The notes below the pieces were generated by a model. That model saw only the letters and a list, made by a program, of their open reading frames with translations, was not told the DNA's origin and searched no databases. A stretch of 64,000 bases of DNA from Parvularcula oceani (GTDB lineage: Bacteria > Pseudomonadota > Alphaproteobacteria > Caulobacterales > Parvularculaceae), in contig NZ_JPHU01000004.1 of assembly GCF_000733125.1 (NCBI RefSeq), forward strand, positions 1 to 64,000. The letters are read 5' to 3'. The position numbers and the translations under genes were made by a program. Positions 15,540-28,800 of the stretch are shown piece by piece. Every line of letters starts with the position of its first letter. The first letter of the stretch is position 1.

Positions 15540-17630
15540 ATGACGAAGACCCTTCTGCTTGCCGGCGCTGCCGCCCTCGCTCTTGCCGCCTGCTCTTCGG
15601 ACACAGAGGAGACCGCCGCCCAGGCGCCCGCCGCCGCGGCGGCCGAGGCGCAGGATCAGGACACGGCGCTTGCGACCGAACCGGAGCTCGGCTCGTTCGG
15701 CATCGTGCTCGCCGACATGGACGAGACGGTCGAGCCCGGTGACGACTTTTTCCAATACGTCAACGGCAAATGGCTCGACAGCTTCGAGATCCCTGACGAG
15801 TTCTCGAGCTATGGCGCCTTCACCGTGCTTTTCGAGCGCTCGGAGGAGCGGGTCCAGGAGATCATTCAGGAAGCCGCGCGGAGCGATGCCGCCCAAGGCT
15901 CGGTCGAGCAGAAGATCGGCGACTACTTCGCGAGCTTCCTCGACACGGAGGCGATCAACGAAAAGGGGCTGGAGCCGATCCGGGCCGATCTCGACTATTA
16001 CGACTCCCTTGAGAGCCATGACGACGTGGCCGCGGCCTTCGCCGACATCTCGCGCGCATCCGAAGCGCCGATGGGCCTCTATGTCGACGTCGATTCCAAG
16101 GACCCCGACAGCTATGCGGTCTACATGACCCAGTCGGGCCTCGGCCTGCCCAATCGCGATTACTATCTGAAGGAAGAATTCGCGGACAAGGCGGAGGCCT
16201 ATAAGGGCCTGCTCGCCACGATGCTCCGCTTCGCCGGCGAGGAGAATCCTCAAGCCGCCGCGGAGCGCGTCTACGCGCTCGAGGAACGGCTGGCCGAAGC
16301 GCATTGGGACCCCGCCAAGCGCCGCGACCGCAACCTGACCTACAACCCCTATACGGTCGAGGAGCTGTCCGAATACGCGCCGCAAATGCCGTGGCAGCAG
16401 ATCATGACCGATCTGGAGCTCGGCGGCGAGACCCGCGTTATCGTGCGCGAGAACGATGCGATCCAGGCCTCGGCCGAAGTCTTCGCCGACACGCCGGTCG
16501 AGGTGTGGTCGGACTATCTCAAGGCGCATGCCCTGATCGAATACGCTTCTGTCCTGCCCAGCGAGATCGACGAAGCCGTCTTCGACTTCTACGGCCGCGA
16601 GCTGCGCGGCACGCCCGAGCAGCGCGAACGGTGGAAGCGCGGCGTCGCGGCCGTCAACGGCGCGCTCGGCGAGGCCGTCGGCGAGGTCTATGTCGACCGC
16701 TACTTCCCGCCCGAGAGCAAGGCGCAGATGGAAGAACTGGTGGACAACCTCAAGACGGCATTCCGCGGCCGCCTCGAAACGCTCGAATGGATGGGCGAGG
16801 AAACCCGCGAGGAGGCACGCGCCAAGCTCGACGCCTTCACCACCAAGATCGGCTATCCCGACGAGTGGACCGACTATTCCGATCTGGACGTCGTCCGGGG
16901 CGATGCCATCGGCAATAAGAAGCGGGCGGACCGCTTCGCCTATGAGGAGATGATCTCCAAGCTCGGCGGCCCGATCGACGAGGGCGAGTGGTTCATGACG
17001 CCCCAGACGGTCAACGCCTACTACTCGCCGAACCGCAACGAGATCGTCTTCCCCGCGGCGATCCTTCAGGCGCCCTTCTTCGATCCCAATGCCGATCCGG
17101 CCGTGAACTATGGCGGCATCGGCGCGGTGATCGGCCACGAGATCGGCCATGGCTTCGACGATCAGGGCCGCAAGTCCGACGGCACGGGCATGCTGCGCGA
17201 CTGGTGGACCGAAGAGGACGCGGCCCGCTTCGACGAGAGGACCGCGAGCCTCGGCGAGCAATATGCGGGCTATTCGCCGGTCGAGGGCCATTCGGTGAAC
17301 CCCGACCTGACGATGGGCGAGAATATCGGGGACCTCGGCGGCCTGACTATGGCCTATGACGCCTACAAGCTCAGCCTGGACGGCGAGGAAGCGCCGGTGA
17401 TCGACGGCATGACCGGCGATCAGCGCTTCTTCGCCTCCTGGGCGCAGGTCTGGAAGCGGCTCTATCGCGAAGACGAGTTGAAGAACCGTCTGGCGACCGA
17501 TCCGCATTCGCCCTCCGAATACCGGACCAACGGCGTCGTGCGGAACATGGACGCCTGGTACGAGGCCTTCGGTGTCGGCCCGCAGGACGATCTCTACCTG
17601 CCGCCCGAAGAGCGCGTGCGCATCTGGTAG
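15540..17630 (+). CDS. M13 family metallopeptidase, lipoprotein
   Basis: 696 residues. Starts MTKTLLLAGAAALALAACSS, a lipoprotein signal with lipobox LAAC. An Ala/Glu-rich linker is followed by the neprilysin/PepO fold. The zinc site is HEIGHGFDD, with the third ligand in GENIGDLGG, and the substrate-binding NAYYSPNRNEIVFP strand is present. These enzymes cut short peptides (generally below about 40 residues), here in the periplasm. The ATG at 15540 is favoured because it begins the signal peptide; an upstream in-frame start would spoil it. It is transcribed divergently from the amidohydrolase cassette and is probably monocistronic. Confidence 0.95.
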   Translation: MTKTLLLAGAAALALAACSSDTEETAAQAPAAAAAEAQDQDTALATEPELGSFGIVLADMDETVEPGDDFFQYVNGKWLDSFEIPDEFSSYGAFTVLFERSEERVQEIIQEAARSDAAQGSVEQKIGDYFASFLDTEAINEKGLEPIRADLDYYDSLESHDDVAAAFADISRASEAPMGLYVDVDSKDPDSYAVYMTQSGLGLPNRDYYLKEEFADKAEAYKGLLATMLRFAGEENPQAAAERVYALEERLAEAHWDPAKRRDRNLTYNPYTVEELSEYAPQMPWQQIMTDLELGGETRVIVRENDAIQASAEVFADTPVEVWSDYLKAHALIEYASVLPSEIDEAVFDFYGRELRGTPEQRERWKRGVAAVNGALGEAVGEVYVDRYFPPESKAQMEELVDNLKTAFRGRLETLEWMGEETREEARAKLDAFTTKIGYPDEWTDYSDLDVVRGDAIGNKKRADRFAYEEMISKLGGPIDEGEWFMTPQTVNAYYSPNRNEIVFPAAILQAPFFDPNADPAVNYGGIGAVIGHEIGHGFDDQGRKSDGTGMLRDWWTEEDAARFDERTASLGEQYAGYSPVEGHSVNPDLTMGENIGDLGGLTMAYDAYKLSLDGEEAPVIDGMTGDQRFFASWAQVWKRLYREDELKNRLATDPHSPSEYRTNGVVRNMDAWYEAFGVGPQDDLYLPPEERVRIW

Positions 17631-17634
17631 GAAA

Positions 17635-17673
17635 ACCGGGCCGCGGGGATGCGCCAGTCCTCGCGGCCCCGGT
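17635..17673 (+). terminator. GC-rich hairpin after the M13 peptidase gene
   Basis: ACCGGGCCGCG (17635-17645) pairs with CGCGGCCCCGGT (17662-17673) with one bulged base. It begins 4 nt past the stop codon. There is no T-run after it, so it may be a Rho-assisted or weak transcription end. Confidence 0.4.
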
Positions 17674-17732
17674 GACTGTCACTTAACGGTACTGTGTTAG
17701 CTCCCACCGACCGATCAACCGGTGGGGACTTC

Positions 17733-21185
<3,453 letters not shown>

Positions 21186-21285
21186 CGGGATCACATACTG
21201 CTTCGTTCTCGGCTGGAACATTGACGCTCCGCCATTCGCTCCTGCACACCGCTCCCGTCCCTTTCAGACCGGCCGGAGCAAGAGC

Positions 21286-24090
21286 ATGTCCACAACGCCC
21301 CTTCACGAGTTGTCGCCCAGCGCACTCGAGGATGCCCTGACCGACCGCCTCAAGGCCTTGCGGGAGGAGGTGCGGCGCGATCCCCTGTCCAATCCCGTGC
21401 GCCAACTCGCCCACGAGCTTTCGCGCGAACTCGAGGGCGGCAAGCTCGGCGTGGACACGCTGTCCGCGCTGATCGACCTCCTCGACAAGGACGCCTTCGC
21501 CGGACGCGCAGAGCATGTCGCGGACTACCTCAAGCTCGGCGAGGAGGAGGACCCGCTCGAGGCGGTGGTCGCCGCCCTCTCCGACGACCTGCCGGACTGG
21601 GCCTCCTTCTCCGCCTTCTGGAACCGGCGCCGCGAGACGCTGGTCTTCACCGGCCACCCGACCTTCCTCCTCACGCCCGAGGCGCGTGAGCGCCTGGCCG
21701 AGGCCGCGGCGACCCGCGCCGTGCCCGCCAAGGGGCCGGGCCTGCCCAATGCCGATATCACCCTGTCCGAGGAACACGCCCAGGCCGAAGCGGCCATGGG
21801 CTGCGCGGCCGAGGCGCTTCACGCGCTGTCAATCCGCGTCCTGCGCTATGCGCGCAAGCGCTTCCCCGAGGACTGGCTGACCCTCACCCCTCAGCCCATC
21901 GGGCTTGGCACATGGGTCGGCTATGACATGGACGGCCGCAACGATATCGGCTGGCAGGCCGTCATCGCGCACCGCCTCCAAGAAAAGCGCGACCGCCTCG
22001 CGGGCTATGTCGAGCGCCTCGATGCGGCCGGCGCCGGCGACATGGCGAGCGGGCTGCGCGATCAGCTCGCCGCGGCGCATGCCCGCGCGGAGCGGGAGGC
22101 GGCCGCCTTCGGCGACCCGCTCGACAGCGTGGATGCGCTGACCAAGGCCGCCAATCTCGTCACCGCCGAGGGCGAAGGGCGCCTCACTTCCGTCCGCGAA
22201 GCCGCCGACACGCTGCTGCGCCTCGCCGAGCGGGCCGACGAAGAGGTCGCCTGCCGCCTCGTCGCCCTGAGGGCCGAGATGCTGACCTTCGGGCTCGGCA
22301 TGGGCGATGTCCATTTCCGCCTCAACGCCGCGCAGATCCGCAATGCGGCGCGCGCGGCCCTCGCCGCCGGGCGCGACGTCGATCTCTTCGGCAGGAGCGC
22401 GATGGAAGACGTCTCGCGGCTCATCCAGGAGACGAAGCCTCTCAGGGTGAACTTCGCCTCCCTTGCGGGCGAGGACTCCTCGGCGGCGCGCCTCTTCATC
22501 GCGACCGCGCAGATCCTCAAGCACATCGATGCGGACACGCCCATCCGCCTGCTGATCGCCGAGTGCGAGAACCCGGTCACGGTCCTGACGACGATCTATC
22601 TCGCCCGCCTCTTCGGCGTCGAGGAGAAGCTCGACGTCTGCCCTCTCTTCGAGACCGCCGTCAGCCTCGATCGCGGCCGCCGCATCATGGACGTCCTGTT
22701 CCAGCAGAAACCCTATCGCGAGCAGGTCCAGCGCCGCGGCCGGGTCTGTATCGAGACCGGCTTCTCTGATGCCGGCCGCTTCATGGGACAGGTGCCGGCG
22801 GGCCTCGCCATCGAGCGCCTTCAGGGCCAGCTCGCCGACGAGATGCAGCGCCAGGGCCTGGGGCATCTCGAGGCGGTCATCTATGACACGCATGGCGAAA
22901 GCATGGGCCGTGGCGGCCATCCGGGCGGCATCGAGGACCGCTGCCTCTATGCCTGCAGCCCTTGGGCGCGCGCGCAATTCGCCGCCCGCGGCATCCCGCT
23001 CGTCCACGAGCAGAGCTTCCAGGGCGGCGACGGCTATGTCTGGTTCACCGGGCCGGAGCTGTCAGAGCGCACGCTCGCCGGCGTCCTGCGCGCCGGGGCG
23101 ACCGCCAAGGAGAAGGCGTCCGAGGCCGATCCGTTCTATCGCGAGACCTCCGCGAGCCTCGATTTCTACAATGCGGTGAAGCGGCGGCAGGAGGATCTCT
23201 TCTCCGACCCCGCCTACAATATCGCGCTCGGCGCGATGGGCCTCGCCCTCCTGCCCAAGACCGGCTCGCGCCGCTCCCGCCGCCAGTTCGAGCGCGGTGC
23301 GGACGAGGAGACCTCGCTGCGGCGCATCCGCGCCATTCCGCATAACGGCATCCTGCAGCAGATGGGCTTCCTCGCGAACATCCAGGGCGGGGTGGGCAGC
23401 GCGCTCGGCGTCGAACCCGAAGCCTATGGCCGACTGCGCCGGAATTCGGACCGCTTCGACCGGATCATGCGCCTCGTCGCGACCTCCAAGTCGAACTCCG
23501 AGATGAAGACGCTGATCGCCTATATGAAGCTCTATGACGGCTCGTTCTGGGCGACGCGGCCGATTTCGGGCGAGGAGCCGCAGCTCGAAGGCCCCTGCTC
23601 GGTGCTGGCCGAGGCCTTGTCGGAGGATGCCCGCTATTTCGCGGCCCTCCAGCTCGCAGGGCGGCTGCGCTCCGACGCGATCGCGCTCAACCGCGCTCTG
23701 GAGGCGATGGACCTGCCCGCGCGGGAGAACCCGCCGGTCACCCTCGACCTCCTGCATGCGGTGCGGCTCGCCCTCATCCAGCGCGTCTTCCTGATCGCGG
23801 CGCGCCTGCCGGTCTTCACGCCCCAAGGCGGGTTCAGCCGGGAGGACGTCATGGCGCTGATCTTCGCGCTCGACGTGCCGCAGGCCGCGGCCACGCTGCG
23901 CGAGACCTTCCCCGTCCGTTCGGAGGATTACGGCGTCGACCGCCTCGACGAGCCCGCGGATTACCCGGCGGAACAAGGCGCCCGCTACGAGGACGTGGAA
24001 GCCGAGTTCATCCGGCCGCTCGAAGAAGCCTATGAGATGATCCTGCGCATTTCGGTGGGCGTGGCGAACCACTTCGCCGCCGTCGGCTAG
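21286..24090 (+). CDS. Divergent phosphoenolpyruvate carboxylase homologue
   Basis: 934 residues, the right size for PEPC, which carboxylates PEP to oxaloacetate. Family landmarks can be aligned but are altered. VLTAHPTE appears as VFTGHPTFLLT (His kept). The SWMGGDRDGNP block is GTWVGYDMDGRND. The glycine-rich catalytic loop HGRGGSxGRGG is HGESMGRGGHP, two residues shorter with the first arginine lost. GYSDSNKDGG is GFSDAGRFMGQ, losing the lysine. The metal-binding region IAECENPVTVL and PLFET remain. It may be a real but unusual PEPC or a paralogue with changed activity. It stands alone, starting at ATG 21286 after CCGGAG. Confidence 0.75.
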   Translation: MSTTPLHELSPSALEDALTDRLKALREEVRRDPLSNPVRQLAHELSRELEGGKLGVDTLSALIDLLDKDAFAGRAEHVADYLKLGEEEDPLEAVVAALSDDLPDWASFSAFWNRRRETLVFTGHPTFLLTPEARERLAEAAATRAVPAKGPGLPNADITLSEEHAQAEAAMGCAAEALHALSIRVLRYARKRFPEDWLTLTPQPIGLGTWVGYDMDGRNDIGWQAVIAHRLQEKRDRLAGYVERLDAAGAGDMASGLRDQLAAAHARAEREAAAFGDPLDSVDALTKAANLVTAEGEGRLTSVREAADTLLRLAERADEEVACRLVALRAEMLTFGLGMGDVHFRLNAAQIRNAARAALAAGRDVDLFGRSAMEDVSRLIQETKPLRVNFASLAGEDSSAARLFIATAQILKHIDADTPIRLLIAECENPVTVLTTIYLARLFGVEEKLDVCPLFETAVSLDRGRRIMDVLFQQKPYREQVQRRGRVCIETGFSDAGRFMGQVPAGLAIERLQGQLADEMQRQGLGHLEAVIYDTHGESMGRGGHPGGIEDRCLYACSPWARAQFAARGIPLVHEQSFQGGDGYVWFTGPELSERTLAGVLRAGATAKEKASEADPFYRETSASLDFYNAVKRRQEDLFSDPAYNIALGAMGLALLPKTGSRRSRRQFERGADEETSLRRIRAIPHNGILQQMGFLANIQGGVGSALGVEPEAYGRLRRNSDRFDRIMRLVATSKSNSEMKTLIAYMKLYDGSFWATRPISGEEPQLEGPCSVLAEALSEDARYFAALQLAGRLRSDAIALNRALEAMDLPARENPPVTLDLLHAVRLALIQRVFLIAARLPVFTPQGGFSREDVMALIFALDVPQAAATLRETFPVRSEDYGVDRLDEPADYPAEQGARYEDVEAEFIRPLEEAYEMILRISVGVANHFAAVG

Positions 24091-24106
24091 CGCTTCGTGG
24101 CGCGAA

Positions 24107-24144
24107 CCTCTACCGTTCCGGCTCTGAGGGCGGAACGGTAGAGG
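24107..24144. promoter_or_regulatory. Perfect 14-bp hairpin covering the DUF2147 ribosome-binding site
   Basis: CCTCTACCGTTCCG (24107-24120) is exactly complementary to CGGAACGGTAGAGG (24131-24144) across a 10-nt loop. It lies between the carboxylase stop and the next ATG at 24151. The right arm contains GAGGG, the only candidate ribosome site for the DUF2147 gene. It can act as a terminator for the carboxylase gene, as a translational switch, or both. Confidence 0.6.
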
Positions 24145-24150
24145 GCAGGC

Positions 24151-24600
24151 ATGAAATTGGCACTCGCAGGTCTCGTCGCGGCAGCGGCCACGATGCACAC
24201 GGGAACGCCGGCGCAACGCGATGTCTGGGGCGACTGGTACACGCCGGAGCGCGACAGCCTGATCCGCATCGCCGATTGCGGCGACGGCACGCCCTGCGGC
24301 CGGGTCGTGTGGGTGGACGAGGATCGTGCGCAGGTGCTCGTCGACGAGCACAATTCCGACGAGGCCCTGCGCGGGCGGCCGATCGAGGGCATCACCCTGC
24401 TCAGCGGCTTCGAGAGCGGCAAGACCGGTTGGCGCGGCGGCGCGATTTATCATCCCGGCAACGGAAACACCTATCGCGCCCGGCTGCGGCGCATTGACGG
24501 CGACACGCTCGAGGTGAAGGGCTGTGTCGGTCCGATCTGCAAGGCGCAGCACTGGGAGCTCGCCGCCGCGCAGGACGGTCGCCCCGGCGATGACGGATAA
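24151..24600 (+). CDS. DUF2147 family secreted protein
   Basis: 149 residues. A signal peptide (MKLALAGLVAAAATMHTGTP) is followed by a small beta-barrel domain of the DUF2147 type: VWGDWYTPERDSLIRIADC, then PCGRVVWVDED and a Trp/Gly-rich middle (GKTGWRGGAIYHPGNG), ending with ICKAQHW. Paired cysteines suggest periplasmic disulfides. The family's function is not established. It begins 60 nt after the PEPC homologue, behind a strong hairpin that includes its ribosome site. Confidence 0.8.
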   Translation: MKLALAGLVAAAATMHTGTPAQRDVWGDWYTPERDSLIRIADCGDGTPCGRVVWVDEDRAQVLVDEHNSDEALRGRPIEGITLLSGFESGKTGWRGGAIYHPGNGNTYRARLRRIDGDTLEVKGCVGPICKAQHWELAAAQDGRPGDDG

Positions 24601-24715
24601 GGCGCGCGAATAGCCTACATGCAGCGTATCCGGGCTTCCCGCCCCTGCGATGCGCCTGAAGCTTAATTATATCGTGCTATCGGGAGAGGGCTGAAAGGTC
24701 CGAGGAGGCACGAAA

Positions 24716-25807
24716 GTGAGGCGGGGACGTCCGGGACAGCGCAGGTTCGGCCTGTCGCCATCTGTTCTGTCCGCAGGCGCGATCGCGCTTGCGGTGATCG
24801 GCTATTTCGCATTCGGCACCCTCATGCGCGGCGCCGAGCCGGCGGCGCCGCCGCCGGACCAGCAGGACGCCTTCACCGTTCTCGTCCGAAGGGTCCAGCA
24901 GGAAGCCCGGCCCTTCGCCATCGCCATGCGCGGCCGCACCGAAGCGGTCCGCAGCGTCGCCGCCCGCGCCGAGACAGGCGCCAGGATCGCGGACATCCCC
25001 GTCCGAGAGGGACAGAGGGTCGAGGCAGGCGCTCTTCTCTGCCGGCTGGAGGATGACGGCCGAAGCGCCAGTCTGGCAGAAGCCCGCGCAGCGCTCGTCG
25101 CGGCGCAAACGGAATTCGACGCCGCGCGCCGCCTGTTCGAGGAAGGCTTCGCGGCGAGGGCGGGCGTCGAGACGGCGCAGGCGGCGCTGGACGCGGCGCG
25201 CGCGCGGCTGGCGCGGGCCGAGGAGGAAAGCCGCAACACATCCCTGCGCGCGCCCTTCGAAGGGACGGTGACCGAGGTTCCGGTCGAGGCCGGCGACCTT
25301 CTCGCCCCCGGCGGCGTCTGCGCGATTGTCTCCGACCTCTCCCGGACCGTCATGGCGGGCGGGGTCGATGCGGGAGAGGTCGAGGCGCTCGATGTCGGCG
25401 ACCCCGCCACCGTCAGGACCGCTGGCGAAACCTATCCCGCCACGGTGCGCTTCGTCGCCAGCGTCGCCGATCCGCAAACGCGCGCCTTCCGCGTTGAACT
25501 GGACGTCGAGGCGGAAAACCTTCGCGACGGTCTCAGCGCCGAGGCCGAAATCGTCAGCCGCGATGCGGATGCGAGCTTCGTCCCGCGCGCAGCGCTGGTC
25601 TTCGGCGATGATGGCCGTCTCGGCGTCCGGCTGGTCGAAAACGCGGCGAATGGCGAAGGCATCGTGGCCTTCCAGCCCGTCGCCATCCTCGGCGAACGCG
25701 AGGACGGCGCCTTCGTCGCCGGTCTTCCCGCCGATGCGCGGGTGATCGTCCGCGGCCAGGACTATGTCTCTGCCGGCACGAGCGTCGCCTTCGCGGAGGA
25801 AACCTGA
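24716..25807 (+). CDS. RND efflux periplasmic adaptor (HlyD/AcrA family)
   Basis: 363 residues. One N-terminal membrane anchor (about residues 16-38), then a lipoyl/barrel-sandwich half (ARIADIPVREGQRVEAGALL), an Ala/Arg-rich coiled-coil hairpin (about 105-165), the second lipoyl half (LRAPFEGTVTEVPVEAGDLL) and beta-barrel and membrane-proximal domains. It would bridge the RND pump to an outer-membrane factor. Starts at GTG 24716 with AGGAGG 8 nt upstream. The permease follows after 3 nt. No outer-membrane channel gene is adjacent. Confidence 0.93.
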   Translation: MRRGRPGQRRFGLSPSVLSAGAIALAVIGYFAFGTLMRGAEPAAPPPDQQDAFTVLVRRVQQEARPFAIAMRGRTEAVRSVAARAETGARIADIPVREGQRVEAGALLCRLEDDGRSASLAEARAALVAAQTEFDAARRLFEEGFAARAGVETAQAALDAARARLARAEEESRNTSLRAPFEGTVTEVPVEAGDLLAPGGVCAIVSDLSRTVMAGGVDAGEVEALDVGDPATVRTAGETYPATVRFVASVADPQTRAFRVELDVEAENLRDGLSAEAEIVSRDADASFVPRAALVFGDDGRLGVRLVENAANGEGIVAFQPVAILGEREDGAFVAGLPADARVIVRGQDYVSAGTSVAFAEET

Positions 25808-25810
25808 CCG

Positions 25811-28800
25811 GTGGGCGGAAACCCTCTCATCCAGGCCGCCTTCGACCGGGCCAAGGTCGTGATGCTGGCGCTCGTCGTGCTGACGGGCTTCGGGATCGTC
25901 TCTTTCCTCACCCTCCCGCGCGAGGCCGATCCCGACATTCCCCTGCCCTTCGTGCAGGTCCTCCTGCCCCTGCCGGGCGTCTCGCCCGAAGATGCAGAAC
26001 GCCTCCTGATCCGCCCCTCCGAAATGGAGCTGCAGAGCCTCGAAGGCGTGATCCAGACCGATGCCACCGCCTATGAGGGTCTCGGCATGATCCGGCTCGA
26101 ATTCGAGCCGACCTCCGATATGGAAGACGCGCTGAGCGATGTCCGCGAAGCGGTCGACCGCGCGAAGACGGAGTTTCCGGCCGCCGCGCTGGAGCCGATC
26201 GTGAACGAGCTCAACGCGCAGTCCATGTTTCCCGTGATCTCGGTCGTCGTCTCCGGCACCGCGCCGGAGCGGGCGCTCTACGCGGCCGCCCAGTCGCTCG
26301 AGGATCGCCTGGCGACCCTGCCTGGCGTTCTCGAAGTCGAGATGGTGGGCGCGCGGGACGAGGTGGTCGAGATCGTCGCCGATCCCGAGGCGCTGAGCGA
26401 TTACGGCCTGTCGGCGAGCGAGATCGGCGCCGCCCTTCGCGCGAACAACGCGCTGGTGACGGCAGGCGCCGCCCGCTTCTCCGACGCGTCCTATTCGGTG
26501 AAGGTGCCGGGCCTCGCAAAGAGCCTCGACGATATCCGCGCCGTGCCGCTGCGCGCGGACGAGGATAGCGTCGTGACGCTCGGCGATGTCGCCACGGTCA
26601 GGCGGACATTCGAGGATGCCGAGGGCTTCGCCCGCTTCGACGGTGCGCAGGCGATCGGCCTCAATATCTCCAAGCGCTCCGCCGCCAACCTGCTCGACGT
26701 GACCGAGGCGGTGAAGGCCGAAGCGAATGCCGCCGCCGCCGAATGGCCGCCGACTCTCTCGGTCGCCTTCACCGGGGATCAGTCGACGCTGGTCGAGTCG
26801 ATCTTCGGATCGCTCACGGCCTCGATCGGGCTCGCCATCCTGCTCGTGATGATCGTCGTGGTCGGCGCCCTGGGGCTGCGCTCCGCCCTGATGGTCGGGG
26901 TCGCGATCCCCTGCTCCTTCCTGATCGGCTTCGCCCTGATCGGCATGATGGGCTTCACGCTGAACATGCTGGTCATGTTCTCCATGGTGCTGTCCGTGGG
27001 GATGCTCGTCGACGGCGCCATAGTCGTGGTCGAGCTCGCCGACCGGCGCATGGCCGAGGGCCTGTCGCGGCGCCAGGCCTATCAGGAGGCGGCGGAGCGC
27101 ATGTTCTGGCCGATCACCGCCTCCACCGCGACCACCCTCGCCGCTTTCATCCCCTTCCTGTTCTGGCAGGACCTCGAAGGGGAATTCATGAAGTGGATTC
27201 CGATCACGCTGATCTTCGTCCTGACGGCCTCGCTCTTCGTCGCGCTGATCTTCCTGCCGCTGATCGGCAGCTTTCTCGGCCTTCCCGAGAGCCTGAAGCG
27301 CCGCTTCGGCCTGACCGGCAAGACGGACGGGGCGGGCACGGTCGACATGAGCAGCATCGACCCCACGGCCCTGTCCGGCTTCACCGGCGCCTATGCGCGC
27401 TTCACCGCCTATGCCGTCCGGCGGCCGGTCATGTTCATCGGCCTCGGCGCGCTGACGGTGGCGACATGCCTCGTGACCTTTTCCCGCGCGGAAGTGGAGG
27501 TCGAGCAGTTCCTGCGGAACGATTCCGAACAGGTGATGATCCTCATCCAGGGCCGGGGCAATCTGTCGGAGCGTGACGTGCTGGACGTCGCGCAGGAAGT
27601 CGAAGGGCGGATCGCCGGCCATCCCGCGATCGAGAGCATCTATCTGCAGACCGGCCCGCAGGTCGCCCGCTCCCGCGAGGCCCCGGCCGAGAGCATCGCG
27701 CAGCTCACATTGGATCTCCTTCCCTATGCGGAGCGGGTCCACAGCCTGCAGGTCCTGTCCGAGCTGCGCGCCCTCACCCGCGGCGTGCCGGGCGTGGTGC
27801 TGGAGATCCGCCAGCCGGAATCCGGCCCGCAATCGGGCAAGGATGTCCAGATCGAGCTTCGCGGGCCGCAGGAGGCGCTGCCCGAAGCCGCGGCGCTCGT
27901 GCACCGCTTCCTCGATCGGGCGACAGCGGAGGTCGCGGGGCGGACCGTGCCCGCTTTCGCCGATATCGAGGATAACGGCCCCCTGCCCGGCGTCGAATGG
28001 CGCCTCGACGTCGACCGCGAAGAGGCCGGGCGCTACGGCGTCTCGGTCATGGATGTCGGCGCGGCGGTGCAGCTCGTCACGGACGGCCTCCTGATCGACA
28101 AATACCGCCCGGACGATGCCGAGGAAGAGCTCGATGTCCGGCTGCGCTATCCCGCGGATGCACGCTCTTTGTCCGAGCTGACGCGGATTCGCATCCCGAC
28201 CCGCGAAGGCCTCGTTCCGCTTTCGAACTTCGTGACCCGCCAGCCGGTGGCGCAGGTCGACCGCGTCGTGCGGCGGAACGGAAACCGCATTCTCGAATTG
28301 CAGGCGAACGGTTCGGACAGGGTCCCCGGCCACGAGGTCAGCCAGGACCGCGCGATCGAGCTGGCCACGCAATGGCTCGAAAGCGGCGCCCTCGAAGAGG
28401 CCGTGCCGGGCGTTCAGTGGCGCCTGCGCGGCGCGTCGGAGGATCGCGACGCCTCCACCGCCTTCTTCAAGGGCGCGATGACCGCCGCCATGGTGATGAT
28501 CGGGGTCATCCTGCTTTTGCAGTTCAACAGCTTCTACCATGCCGCGCTGACGCTTTCGGCGGTGGTCCTGTCGGTCTTCGGCGTCCTGTTCGGTGTCGCG
28601 GTGACCGGTCAGTACATTTCGGTGATCATGACCGGCGTCGGCATCGTCGCGCTGGCGGGCATCGTGGTGAACAACAATATCGTGCTGATCGACACCTATC
28701 AGTCGCTCCGCCGGGCGGGACTGCCGGTGCAGGAAGCGGTTGTCCGGACGGCGGCCCAGCGCCTGCGCCCGGTTCTGCTGACCACGGGCACGACGATCAT

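Noticed and set aside
15381-17507. A 708-codon minus-strand frame opposite the M13 peptidase
   Set aside because: It is the shadow of the peptidase gene, which has a lipoprotein signal and zinc motifs; the shadow has none.
24677-28540. A 1287-codon open frame on the minus strand across the RND genes
   Set aside because: It mirrors the genuine RND adaptor and permease frames. Its translation is His/Gly/Arg/Asp-rich without any family motif, a normal effect of high GC on the opposite strand.
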